A stretch of DNA of 28,169 bases from the NCBI GenBank assembly GCA_002361235.1, contig DESI01000012.1, forward strand, positions 1 to 28,169, read 5' to 3'. Shown in pieces: positions 7,980 to 15,837 of this stretch (its first letter is position 1; the number at the start of each line of letters is the position of its first letter). The translations under genes were made by a program, and so were the position numbers. The stretch comes from Porphyromonadaceae bacterium UBA3318 (GTDB lineage: Bacteria > Bacteroidota > Bacteroidia > Bacteroidales > Muribaculaceae). A model generated the notes under the pieces. It saw only the letters and a list, made by a program, of their open reading frames with translations, was not told where the DNA came from and ran no database searches.

Positions 7980-9256
7980 TGCTCGGCGAATTCCAGCTTA
8001 AGGATATTGATGAGTTCACGGGCCAGTTTACGCACCTGCTCGTCGGAAACAGCGAGATATGGAGGCATTATGTAAGCGTTCTTGCCGAAGGGACGGATCC
8101 ATACGCCGCGCTCCACGCAACGCTTCTGGAACGATCCGAGGTCCACGGGACGCTCCGTCTGAATCACTCCGATGCCGCCGAGAATACGCACATCCTCCAC
8201 GAATGGAAGTGAGCGCGCATGGTCCATCTCCTCGTGCATGATGGCTTCGATTTCGCGTATGCGCTGCTGCCAAGGCGAGTCGAGCAGCAACTTCGTGCTG
8301 GCCAATGCCACGGAGCAGGCCAACGGGTTGCCCATGAATGTGGGGCCGTGCATCATGACACCCGACTGCGATGCATCGATCATATCTGCTACCTTGGCCG
8401 ACGTGGCCACGGCGCTGAACGTCATGTACCCTCCCGTGATACACTTGCCTAACAGCATGATGTCAGGTTCGACACCCGCGTGTTCCCATGCGAAAAGTTT
8501 GCCGGTACGACCGAATCCCGTGGCTATCTCGTCGAAAATCAGCAGGATGCCGAGCCTGTCACATTCCTTGCGAAGCTCGCGCAGGTACTGCGGATGGTAG
8601 AAGCGCATTCCGCCGGCACCCTGCACTATCGGCTCCAATATCACCGCCGCGAGTGTGTCCTTGTGCTCCTCCAACAGCCGTCGCATCGGCTCGAAGTCCT
8701 CAGGATCCCATTCCTCGCCGAAACGACACTGAGGCGCCGGTGCGAAGTAGCGTATGGGAAGTGCCGGACCGAATGCCCCGTGCATTCCGGTGACGGGGTC
8801 GCAGACGGACATGGCGTTCCATGTGTCGCCGTGATAACCGCTGCGGATGGTTGCGAAATCCGTGCGCTTCGGGTCATCGTGGGCCTGTACGGCCATTTTC
8901 ATGGCCACCTCCGTAGCCACCGAACCGGAATCGGCATAGAATATATGGTTCATGGAGGGAGGTAGTATCGTGAGTAGCAACTTGCCCAAGTCTATGGCCG
9001 GCTGGTGGGTGAAACCGCCGAACATGACATGGCTCATCTTCTCCAACTGGTCCTTGACGGCCCGGTTGATGACGGGATGGTTATAGCCGTGTATCACACA
9101 CCACCACGACGACATACCGTCGATCAGTTCGGAGCCGTCCTCAAGAGTGATTACGGCGCCGTGGGCCTCGCGCACCTTGTATGTAGGCAGCGGATTGCGC
9201 GTGCCTGTGTATGGATGCCATAAATGTTCCCGGTCGAATTCGTCGAAATTCTCCAT
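7976..9256 (-). CDS. bioA: Adenosylmethionine-8-amino-7-oxononanoate aminotransferase
   Basis: A class III PLP aminotransferase that converts 8-amino-7-oxononanoate to 7,8-diaminononanoate, normally using SAM as amino donor. Diagnostic motifs are REHLWHPYTG at the N-terminus, MSSWWCVIHGYNHP, the cofactor region FDEIATGFGRTGKLFAW and the PLP lysine K271 in LLGKCITGGYM. I place the start at 9256 (MENFDEFDREHLW), giving 426 residues, the usual family length. The longer frame from 9301 would overlap priA by 20 bases and add 15 residues without family similarity. It starts 25 bases after the priA stop, so it is probably in the same transcription unit. Confidence 0.93.
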   Translation of the reverse strand: MENFDEFDREHLWHPYTGTRNPLPTYKVREAHGAVITLEDGSELIDGMSSWWCVIHGYNHPVINRAVKDQLEKMSHVMFGGFTHQPAIDLGKLLLTILPPSMNHIFYADSGSVATEVAMKMAVQAHDDPKRTDFATIRSGYHGDTWNAMSVCDPVTGMHGAFGPALPIRYFAPAPQCRFGEEWDPEDFEPMRRLLEEHKDTLAAVILEPIVQGAGGMRFYHPQYLRELRKECDRLGILLIFDEIATGFGRTGKLFAWEHAGVEPDIMLLGKCITGGYMTFSAVATSAKVADMIDASQSGVMMHGPTFMGNPLACSVALASTKLLLDSPWQQRIREIEAIMHEEMDHARSLPFVEDVRILGGIGVIQTERPVDLGSFQKRCVERGVWIRPFGKNAYIMPPYLAVSDEQVRKLARELINILKLEFAEQ

Positions 9257-9281
9257 TGTCTTGTTTCTATCGTAATGTTGT

Positions 9282-11744
9282 TTAGGCGGGGTCGACGTCA
9301 TAATAAATCTGCGCGCCCCGCATTTCGGGTAGCTGCGCCATCAGTTCGTAAACCTGACGCAGCAATGCCTTTACCTTCTGCATCGACGCATTGGCTTCGA
9401 TTTTCAGCATGATGCACTGTAGATACCACAGCGCAACTCGGCTGACGAAGGGCTTTTCGGGTCCCAACACCCTTGGCCCGAATATTTTTCTTAGCTCCAG
9501 AGCCAAACGCACCGCAATCTTGTCGGCCATGCGCCAGTCCTTGTGCTTGACGTATATGTTCACTATGCGCGTAAAGGGGGGATAGCCGAACTTCTCGCGT
9601 TCCTGTATCTCCGTGTCGTAAAATCCCTTGTAGTCGTGAGCCTTGACAAACTCAAGTACATGCTCGTCGGGTTTGGTGGTCTGTATGCACACCAGTCCCT
9701 TCTCCTTGCGGCGACCGGCACGACCGGCTACCTGCTCAAGCATGTTGAAGGCCCGCTCGTTGCTGCGGAAGTCGGGGAAATTAAGCAGCGTGTCCGCGTT
9801 GGCCACACCCACCATGCTGACATGGTCGAAGTCAAGGCCCTTGGAGATCATCTGCGTGCCTACAAGGATGTCGGTGTCATGGCGTGAGAATGTCTCGATA
9901 ATTTCCTGATAGGCATCCTTGTTGCGGGTGGTGTCCAGGTCCATGCGGGCGATGCGCCGGTCGGGGAATTCTTCGTGAATTTCCTCGGCGATGCGCTCGG
10001 TGCCATAACCGTACGACACGATGGAATTCTCCTCGCAGGCCGGGCAGAGGGTAGGCAATATCTTTGTAAAGCCGCAGTAATGGCACTTCAGCAGGCCGGA
10101 GGATTTGTGGTACACCAGCGAGACGTCGCAGTTGTCGCATTTGGGCACCCATCCGCACTGACGGCATATCACCATCGGCGCGAAACCTCGGCGGTTCTGG
10201 AATATGATGGCCTGCTTGCCGCTTTTGACGGCTTCTGTAATATCCTGACGAAGCGGTAGGGACAGGATTCCCTTCACGGTCTTCTCCTTGCGCTGGCGTC
10301 GCATATCGACGATATGGACGTCGGGAAGCACGGAGCCTTCGAAACGTTCGGTAAGTTCTACGAGCCGGAATTTGTCGTTTACGGCTTTGTAATATGTCTC
10401 GATGGATGGTGTGGCGGAACCGAGCAGAACCTTCGCGCCGTGCATCTGTGCCAGCACCATCGCGGTGTCGCGGGCATTGTATCGCGGGGCCGGATCATAT
10501 TGCTTGTAGCTGCTTTCATGTTCCTCGTCCACCACAACAAGGCCGAGACGCGAGAAGGGAAGGAACACCGACGACCGCACGCCCAATACCACAACGGGGT
10601 CGTTGGAATGCAGCAGGCGTTTCCAGATGTCCACGCGCTCGTTGTTCGAGAATTTGGAGTGATACACCAACAGTGCGTCACCGAACATGGCGCGGAGACG
10701 GTCAGCGAGCTGGGTAGTCAGCGAAATCTCTGGCACGAGGTAGAGAACCTGATTGCCGTCGCGCAACGCTGCGGCTATCAGATGGGCGTATATCTCGGTC
10801 TTGCCGCTGCCGGTGACGCCGTGCAGCAGTACGGGCTTGCCATCCTTGAATCCGTCAAGCACCCGGTCGTATGCCGTGCGCTGTATGTCGGAAAGAGCCG
10901 ACAGCACCGGCTCGTGGCTGCATGTCTGCGGATTGAAGCGGTTCATGACGCGCTTTTCGTTGACGAGTATGTTCTTGTCAATCAAAGCGCGCAATATGCC
11001 GGGATTCAGGCCGGTGGATTCGAGCAGGTCGCTGCGTTTCACATCCTTAAGCGGTTTGTTGGCCTGCAGCCAGCCGCTCATATCCAGATAGGTGAGAAGC
11101 ATTTTCTCCTGTTTGGGCGAGCGTTTCACGGCATCGAACAGTGCATGGATGCCGGCCTCGTCTCCACGTTCCAAGGCGAGGGATACGAAATACTCTGTGC
11201 GCGGACGGTAACGTTCCACAACACGTTCGTCAATCTGAATTATCTCGGCATCGAGGAGATGGCTGACGATGCGGGCCGTGTTCCTGAGTTTCAGCTCGTT
11301 TTCCAGATCGGCGATACGCATTCGGCCATTATGCTGCAATGCCGACATAACAAGAGCCTCCTTGTCAGATAAGGAAAAGCCCTCGGGCATGTCGAAATCA
11401 TCGTTCAGGGCTACGAATGTCTCGCTTTCGGGCTTAAGGCCGGTGGGAATGGCCGCTTTCATCACCTCACCCTCGCTGCATAGGTAATACTCTGAAATCC
11501 AGCGCCATAGTTTGAGCTGCGGATAGCGCAGCACAGGCGTCGGGTCAAGAATCTCCGTGATGGGCTTGATCTCGTAGTCGCGCTTTTCGTTATGAATAAG
11601 CGACACTATGCCGGTATAGAACTTCTTACGGCCGAACTGCACCAGCACACGGCTACCTATGCTGATGTTTTCCTCCATTTCGGGCGGAATCAGGTACGTG
11701 AAGCTCGAATATAGAGGCAACGGGAGTATTACTTCGGCAAACAT
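9282..11744 (-). CDS. priA: Primosomal replication-restart helicase PriA
   Basis: An 820-residue superfamily 2 helicase that recognises stalled forks and reloads the replisome. The N-terminal 3'-end-binding domain begins FAEVILPLPLYSSFTYLIPP. Walker A is HGVTGSGKTEIY with K315, and Walker B is VVDEEH with D406-H409. A zinc region with eight cysteines follows (CRQCGWVPKCDNC, then CHYCGF and CPAC). Motif V/VI region: GTQMISKGLDFDHVSMVGV and QVAGRAGRR. All helicase elements are intact. The start lies opposite a divergent outer-membrane protein gene. The biotin genes bioA, bioF and bioGC follow in the same direction with only short gaps, so they may depend on the priA promoter. Confidence 0.95.
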   Translation of the reverse strand: MFAEVILPLPLYSSFTYLIPPEMEENISIGSRVLVQFGRKKFYTGIVSLIHNEKRDYEIKPITEILDPTPVLRYPQLKLWRWISEYYLCSEGEVMKAAIPTGLKPESETFVALNDDFDMPEGFSLSDKEALVMSALQHNGRMRIADLENELKLRNTARIVSHLLDAEIIQIDERVVERYRPRTEYFVSLALERGDEAGIHALFDAVKRSPKQEKMLLTYLDMSGWLQANKPLKDVKRSDLLESTGLNPGILRALIDKNILVNEKRVMNRFNPQTCSHEPVLSALSDIQRTAYDRVLDGFKDGKPVLLHGVTGSGKTEIYAHLIAAALRDGNQVLYLVPEISLTTQLADRLRAMFGDALLVYHSKFSNNERVDIWKRLLHSNDPVVVLGVRSSVFLPFSRLGLVVVDEEHESSYKQYDPAPRYNARDTAMVLAQMHGAKVLLGSATPSIETYYKAVNDKFRLVELTERFEGSVLPDVHIVDMRRQRKEKTVKGILSLPLRQDITEAVKSGKQAIIFQNRRGFAPMVICRQCGWVPKCDNCDVSLVYHKSSGLLKCHYCGFTKILPTLCPACEENSIVSYGYGTERIAEEIHEEFPDRRIARMDLDTTRNKDAYQEIIETFSRHDTDILVGTQMISKGLDFDHVSMVGVANADTLLNFPDFRSNERAFNMLEQVAGRAGRRKEKGLVCIQTTKPDEHVLEFVKAHDYKGFYDTEIQEREKFGYPPFTRIVNIYVKHKDWRMADKIAVRLALELRKIFGPRVLGPEKPFVSRVALWYLQCIMLKIEANASMQKVKALLRQVYELMAQLPEMRGAQIYYDVDPA

Positions 11745-11745
11745 A

Positions 11746-11776
11746 TTGCAAATTTACAAAATTTTTTGTAACTTTG
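11746..11776 (+). promoter_or_regulatory. Bacteroidetes promoter for the beta-barrel gene
   Basis: TTG at 11746-11748, a 20-base spacer, then TAACTTTG at 11769-11776, a full match to the TTG-n-TAnnTTTG Bacteroidetes consensus. Transcription would start near 11782, giving a leader of under 30 bases before the ATG at 11810. Confidence 0.75.
11749..11756 (-). promoter_or_regulatory. priA: Possible -7 box of priA, inside the divergent promoter
   Basis: The minus strand reads TAAATTTG, matching TAnnTTTG, only 4 bases before the priA ATG (11744). If used, the message would begin at or next to the start codon, that is leaderless. No good -33 element was seen upstream, so this is tentative. Confidence 0.3.
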
Positions 11777-11809
11777 TGGGGTAAAAACTAAGATAATAAG
11801 CAAATACTA

Positions 11810-12472
11810 ATGAATATGAAAAAGACACTTGCATTACTGCTGGTTGTAACGATGGGTCTCGGCTACGCGGCCCAGGTACAGGCCGGTTTTAAGATCGGAC
11901 CGCGTATCGGTCTGAACGTGAACAAACTGAGTACGTCCGGAAAAATCGGAGATCTGTTTGACTCATCCAATAACTGTGGGTTTACCGTCGGTGTACAGGC
12001 TGAGTATATGACGCCCATCAGTCTTGGTGTCGATCTGTCTCTGATGTACACATACATGGACTATCAGGTTGAAGAGGACATGACGGGTACAAACCAAAAC
12101 ATGCATCCCAAATTCGCGAAGAATTTCATCGAGATTCCACTGAATATAAAGTATAAGATAGGAATCCCTGCGGTAAAGAAAATATTCTCGCCGTATGTAT
12201 TCACAGGTCCTTCGGTGGCTCTGAAGCTGGGCAAGGACAAGGGATATAACATGGGATCTATCAATGCAAAGACTAATACAAAGACTGCGCAGTGGGTATG
12301 GAACTTAGGTATCGGCCTTGAGTTCATCAACCATCTCCAAATTGGAGCCAGCTATGGTTTCGGTATGAACAATATCGTAAAGGATTTTGAGGTGGCGGGA
12401 ACCACCCTGCAGACTGGAGAAGTGAGGGCAAAGACAGGCTACTGGACTGTGACGGCTGCATGGCTGTTCTAA
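11810..12472 (+). CDS. Outer-membrane beta-barrel protein
   Basis: A 220-residue protein with a signal peptide (residues 1-25, cleavage after AAQVQA) followed by GFKIGPRIGLNVNKL and alternating hydrophobic strands, ending in an aromatic residue (TVTAAWLF), as expected of an outer-membrane beta-barrel. It fits the PorT/OMP_b-brl_2 type of small Bacteroidetes barrel (family from general pattern, function unknown). ATG 11810 (MNMKK) or 11816 (MKK) could be the start. It has its own promoter. The next gene encodes a related barrel 56 bases downstream. Confidence 0.8.
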   Translation: MNMKKTLALLLVVTMGLGYAAQVQAGFKIGPRIGLNVNKLSTSGKIGDLFDSSNNCGFTVGVQAEYMTPISLGVDLSLMYTYMDYQVEEDMTGTNQNMHPKFAKNFIEIPLNIKYKIGIPAVKKIFSPYVFTGPSVALKLGKDKGYNMGSINAKTNTKTAQWVWNLGIGLEFINHLQIGASYGFGMNNIVKDFEVAGTTLQTGEVRAKTGYWTVTAAWLF

Positions 12473-12528
12473 ATACTATATAACTGAGCCGTCGCATTTT
12501 AAATAATGGCGGCGCGTTTGCGCAACAG

Positions 12529-13137
12529 ATGAAAAAAGTATTGGCAATCATATTGATGGCCACGATCGCATTCGGAGCCTCGGCGAAGTTTCGCTGGGGC
12601 CCGACTGTCGGTCTGACCGTCAGTGATTATTTGTGGAAGCAGAAGTTAGTTGAGACCGATCAGTTGTGCGGATTCAGCGCCGGCGCGATGGGCGAGTTGA
12701 TGATACCCGGTATCGGTTTCGGTATCGATATGGCCGTGAAATACACCATGCGCGGTGCCCGGGTGCATTTCGGCGACCAGAAGGTTTGGGCCTCTCAGGG
12801 TATGGGTAACGAAAACCTCTATTTCCATACCCTTCAGATTCCCGTGAACCTGCGTTTCAAATGGACGCGCATGAACGGATTCGAGAATTATCTCGCGCCC
12901 ATAGTATTCGCAGGCCCGTTGTTCAACTTCAACCTGGACCATTCCAAGTGTCCGGTTATCGAGAATCCGGCAGGCTCGGTCGGAATACAATGCGGTCTCG
13001 GCGTGGAGCTGTACAAACGCTATCAGATTACAGCCGGTTATTTGTGGGGTCTTACCTACGACATGCGCACCATCCAGCTTGATAACTTCTCGGCGCAGAC
13101 CAACAGCTGGTTCGTTAATTTGGCCGTATTATTCTAA
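12529..13137 (+). CDS. Outer-membrane beta-barrel protein, paralogue of its neighbour
   Basis: A 202-residue protein with a signal peptide (residues 1-19, cleavage after FGASA) and then KFRWGPTVGLTVSDY, alternating strands and a terminal aromatic (LAVLF). Shared landmarks with the preceding barrel are the [KR]-x-GP-x-[IV]-GL start, the CGF-x-[AV]-G motif around residue 45 (CGFSAGAMGELM against CGFTVGVQAEYM), a PVNLRFKW / PLNIKYKI strand and an [AT]P-[IY]-VF-[AT]-GP turn. This suggests an old tandem duplication. GCGC-GTTT-GCGC just before the start could form a small hairpin. The DUF59 gene starts 5 bases after its stop. Function unknown. Confidence 0.8.
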   Translation: MKKVLAIILMATIAFGASAKFRWGPTVGLTVSDYLWKQKLVETDQLCGFSAGAMGELMIPGIGFGIDMAVKYTMRGARVHFGDQKVWASQGMGNENLYFHTLQIPVNLRFKWTRMNGFENYLAPIVFAGPLFNFNLDHSKCPVIENPAGSVGIQCGLGVELYKRYQITAGYLWGLTYDMRTIQLDNFSAQTNSWFVNLAVLF

Positions 13138-13142
13138 GCATT

Positions 13143-13484
13143 ATGGAAGAAAAAGAGGAGAGGAAAGAAGGCGAGGCATTTCGCATAGAATCGGCGGCAG
13201 TCGAGTTGCTGAAGACGGTATATGACCCCGAAATTCCCGTTGACATATATAATCTGGGGCTGATTTATCGGGTGGAGTATGACGAGGCCGAGAAAACTCT
13301 GCATGTGGACATGACGCTGACCGCGCCTTCGTGTCCGGCTGCCGATTTCCTCCTGGAGGATGTGCGACAGAAGCTGGTTAGCATCGAAGGTCCCAAGAAG
13401 GTGGATCTTCGTTTGGTGTTCCAGCCGGAATGGAACCAGGACATGATGAGCGAGGAGGCAAAACTGGAACTTGGCTTCCTCTGA
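13143..13484 (+). CDS. DUF59 / MIP18-family metal-sulfur cluster assembly factor
   Basis: A 113-residue protein with the DUF59 fold. The key pattern is VYDPEIPVDIYNLGLIY (residues 26-42), then MTLTAPSCPAADFL with conserved C64. Relatives include SufT, PaaD and the eukaryotic CIA factor MIP18, which help mature iron-sulfur proteins. The first dozen residues are charged (EEKEERKEGE) and family-variable. It starts 5 bases after the beta-barrel stop and is followed by lpxH 46 bases on, so it is probably co-transcribed, although the functions have no evident link. No other suf gene is in the window. Confidence 0.87.
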   Translation: MEEKEERKEGEAFRIESAAVELLKTVYDPEIPVDIYNLGLIYRVEYDEAEKTLHVDMTLTAPSCPAADFLLEDVRQKLVSIEGPKKVDLRLVFQPEWNQDMMSEEAKLELGFL

Positions 13485-13530
13485 AATGACAATATAATTC
13501 CAAACCATAATAAGATAGCGAAACCGATAG

Positions 13531-14298
13531 ATGCAGGCATATTTCCTGAGCGACTTACATTTAGGAGCGCCTTATTTCAAAGACAGGATAGAGGCGGAGC
13601 GTCGGGTAGTCAGTTTTCTTGATTCCATAAAGAGAAAGGCCGACGTGCTGTATCTGTTGGGAGATATTCTGGATTTTTGGTACGAATACCGGTATGTGGT
13701 GCCCCGTGGATTCGTGAGATTCTTCGGTAAGCTGGCCGAACTCAGCGACAGCGGTATACGCATCGTGTGGCTGATCGGCAACCATGACATCTGGATTTAC
13801 GATTATATCCCGACCGAATTGGGCATAGAGGTGGTGGACGGTGCCCTTACCGAAGTAATAGATGGCCGGACGTTCTATATGACGCACGGCGACGGTGTCG
13901 GGGAACTGAAGCCGACATTCAGACTGATGCGCAGCCTGTTCCGCAATAAGTTCTGTCAGAAACTATTCTCCGGCATTCATCCGCGATGGACGGTGCCGTT
14001 TGCCTACAACTGGTCGAGTCACAGCCGCAAGACGGGAGGCAGTTCGGGTTACGAATCCACTGACGCGATGGTGGAAAACCTGCGCAAATACAGCCTTGAC
14101 TACCTTAAGACTCATCCCGACATCAATTATTTCATTTACGGTCACCTGCACGTCATGCATCGTGAGCAGTTGGCACTGCCGCCAGGAGCACCGCAGGCAC
14201 CCCACGCCGAGATGATAGTGCTGGGCGATTGGATCACGCATTTCAGCTACGGCCACTGGGACGGCGCCCGATTTGAACTCGCCTCGATTGCGGTCTGA
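13531..14298 (+). CDS. lpxH: UDP-2,3-diacylglucosamine diphosphatase
   Basis: A 255-residue calcineurin-like phosphoesterase that hydrolyses UDP-2,3-diacylglucosamine to lipid X in lipid A synthesis at the inner face of the membrane. The metal ligands are all present: D8 and H10 (SDLHLG), D45 (GDILDFW), N84 and H85 (GNHD), H119 (THGDG), and H205 and H207 (YGHLHV). Length is close to the family norm. It ends the plus-strand run that begins with the two outer-membrane barrels. After its stop comes a repeat-rich stretch and then the convergent RAYT transposase gene. LpxH is a better fit than the manganese-independent LpxI. Confidence 0.9.
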   Translation: MQAYFLSDLHLGAPYFKDRIEAERRVVSFLDSIKRKADVLYLLGDILDFWYEYRYVVPRGFVRFFGKLAELSDSGIRIVWLIGNHDIWIYDYIPTELGIEVVDGALTEVIDGRTFYMTHGDGVGELKPTFRLMRSLFRNKFCQKLFSGIHPRWTVPFAYNWSSHSRKTGGSSGYESTDAMVENLRKYSLDYLKTHPDINYFIYGHLHVMHREQLALPPGAPQAPHAEMIVLGDWITHFSYGHWDGARFELASIAV

Positions 14299-14395
14299 AC
14301 CCGGCGCGCAGCATACGCTGCCTGCTCTTGCGGCCCTCGTTGCGGTCCGGGCTTGTCGCCTATATAGTCTGCTCTGTGCGCATCCGTTAGCTGCG

Positions 14396-14579
14396 TGGAG
14401 CAAAGCTCCAGACGGAAACCGCTCCGCGTCAACCCAGCGCAGCCGGCATGAGAGGAGTGGCAGCCGGCAAGCGAGGAGCGGGAACGGCATTAGGGTAGTG
14501 GCAGCCGGCAGGAGGCTTGCAATGTAGTATAGGCAGCATGTATCAGCGCGGAGCTGTTTCCGTAAGGAGCTCTGCTCCC
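14396..14579. repeat. Inverted pair of 33-base arms, REP/BIME-like
   Basis: Arm 14396-14428 matches the reverse complement of 14547-14579 with about five mismatches. Each arm has its own small hairpin: TGGAGC-AAA-GCTCCA at 14396-14410 and GGAGC-TCT-GCTCC at 14566-14578. Two opposed hairpin-bearing copies flanking a spacer is the layout of a bacterial interspersed mosaic element (BIME), the usual target form of RAYT-mobilised REP sequences. The assignment as this RAYT's substrate is inference. Confidence 0.6.
14439..14521 (+). repeat. About four degenerate 20-21-bp tandem units
   Basis: GCAGCCGGCA occurs at 14439, 14460 and 14501. Units run 14439-14459, 14460-14480, a diverged 20-base unit 14481-14500 (containing CGGCATTAGGGTAGTG) and the start of a fourth at 14501. 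They lie between the two inverted arms. Confidence 0.6.
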
Positions 14580-14638
14580 GCGCGAAGCGATAGCACGCTC
14601 GCCTCGCTGCGATAATGCCTACCTCAGCCCGAATGTGC

Positions 14639-15622
14639 TTATTTCAGCACTCTGAAGTGCCCCTCGGCTATCTGCTCTGCTACCGAGTTCATATAGAGGC
14701 AATGCGCGCGGCTCGGTTTCTCGTGCTTGAATGGATCAGTCTGTAATTTGAATGGTTCAGGATGCAATATTGCGTCGTTCCGTTCCGGTACCGATACTAC
14801 CAGCAACCGGCCTTCGGCACAGGCGTCGAATAGTGCACCGGAGGGTTTGTATCTGGCCGGGAGTGTTTGGTTGGTAAGTTGAATTATGGCGCCGCCATTA
14901 TCTATGCTCCAATCGCGCACTTTCTTTTCATCAGGGTGTATATATGGTGAAACGAGCACTCCGTCATTCCGGATGGTGCGTAACCACAGCCGTTTCTTCT
15001 CTATCAGCTGTTCGGGAGTGTAGCTGCGGCTTACCCTGACAGCCTCTATAAGTTCCTCGTCAAGCAGGTCCCAGTTGCCGTAGGCTTCGTAACGGATGTA
15101 ACCGTCAGTGATCCAAAAGCGGTGAAAGTAACCCGGATTCTGGGCGCGAATCAGATGCCGGAGCGGATTATCGCTGATATATGACAGCATCCTGTCCAGC
15201 TGCCCTTGTTTCATCAGAATCTTGTCATAGTAACCCTCCTCGAAGATGCTGTCCTGCATGTCGAGATTTATGCGGGCGCTATTCTTGATGGCCTTTATCA
15301 TGATACCTAAATGCGTGTCCGAGGCCAAACGTACGTATAAAGCTATATGGACGTGGTCGGGCATGATGCAACGGCGTAATACCGATGTGAAAGGGAATTC
15401 TGCTTTAAGGCCTGAAATGGCTGCGGCCACGGCTTTGCCTATTGGCGTAAGTTCGGTGCGCGGTCTCCAGTCTCGGTCGCCGGGAATGCCGATAACGGTG
15501 GAGAAGTCCGGGATGCCGGGGGCCTTGTTCAGTACGATGTGATAAATACACCTGGAGCGGTAATCGTGACCGGGACAGCGTATGCGGCCGTTCTGTCTGG
15601 TTTGGAGACTTGGCATGGCCAC
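14639..15622 (-). CDS. REP-associated tyrosine transposase (RAYT, Y1/HUH family) with unusual C-terminal domain
   Basis: A 327-residue protein. Residues about 20-165 are a Y1_Tnp (IS200-like) domain: YHIVLNK strand, then the metal-binding HUH motif in CIMPDHVHIALYV (H90-V91-H92), FEEGYYDKIL, and MLSYISDNPLRH with candidate catalytic tyrosine Y148. RAYTs cut and join single-stranded REP hairpins. Residues about 185-327 are extra for this family. GVLVSPYIHPDEKKVRDWS, GGAIIQL, RYKPSGALFDACAEGRLLVV and MNSVAEQIAEG resemble a DprA/SLOG-type Rossmann domain; this is pattern recognition only. GTG at 15622 overlaps the preceding stop (TAGTG), and ATG at 15616 is an alternative start. It is last in a minus-strand run from glyA and faces a repeat-rich stretch. 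Confidence 0.82.
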   Translation of the reverse strand: MAMPSLQTRQNGRIRCPGHDYRSRCIYHIVLNKAPGIPDFSTVIGIPGDRDWRPRTELTPIGKAVAAAISGLKAEFPFTSVLRRCIMPDHVHIALYVRLASDTHLGIMIKAIKNSARINLDMQDSIFEEGYYDKILMKQGQLDRMLSYISDNPLRHLIRAQNPGYFHRFWITDGYIRYEAYGNWDLLDEELIEAVRVSRSYTPEQLIEKKRLWLRTIRNDGVLVSPYIHPDEKKVRDWSIDNGGAIIQLTNQTLPARYKPSGALFDACAEGRLLVVSVPERNDAILHPEPFKLQTDPFKHEKPSRAHCLYMNSVAEQIAEGHFRVLK

Positions 15623-15837
15623 TATTTCTTGCGGCTCTCTTTCTTTTTGAGGAAGAAGTAGAGGGCGGCGATAAGGGCCAGTTCGATCAGAGAGACTACG
15701 ATTAGTCTGAGGGCTTCTCCGTTACGGATAAGGTCGCCGCCGAAATAGATGCTCATGCCGGCCAGATAGCATAGCAATAGCGTTGGCAGCCATACTGAAC
15801 GCGGTATGCGTTTACGAGAATCCGGGATTCTATTCAT
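15622..15837 (-). CDS. Small two-helix membrane protein
   Basis: A 71-residue protein. A basic N-terminus (NRIPDSRKRIPR) is followed by two hydrophobic helices, about residues 16-33 (LPTLLLCYLAGMSIYFGG) and 43-62 (ALRLIVVSLIELALIAALYF), and a basic tail (KKKESRKK). I do not recognise a family. Its stop codon overlaps a possible GTG start of the RAYT gene by one base, and it starts next to a 30-bp duplication at the end of the exonuclease gene. The close spacing suggests co-transcription with both. Confidence 0.65.
   Translation of the reverse strand: MNRIPDSRKRIPRSVWLPTLLLCYLAGMSIYFGGDLIRNGEALRLIVVSLIELALIAALYFFLKKKESRKK

Larger units (their letters stand above)
14299..14638. other. 340-base non-coding, hairpin-rich stretch next to the RAYT gene
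   Basis: No reading frame is convincing here. The sequence is GC-rich and dense in short inverted and direct repeats, including GCAGC-ATAC-GCTGC just after the lpxH stop, the paired arms and tandem units listed separately, and AGCGA / TCGCT blocks near 14586-14606. REP sequences typically lie close to their RAYT transposase gene, and this stretch runs from the lpxH stop to the RAYT stop. Confidence 0.65.

Noticed and set aside
9257..9301. The longer bioA start at 9301
   Set aside because: It would overlap priA and add residues outside the family; the ATG at 9256 gives the usual BioA N-terminus.
10314..11372. A 352-codon plus-strand frame
   Set aside because: It lies wholly antisense to priA, whose helicase motifs are intact, and its product is composition-driven without recognisable domains.
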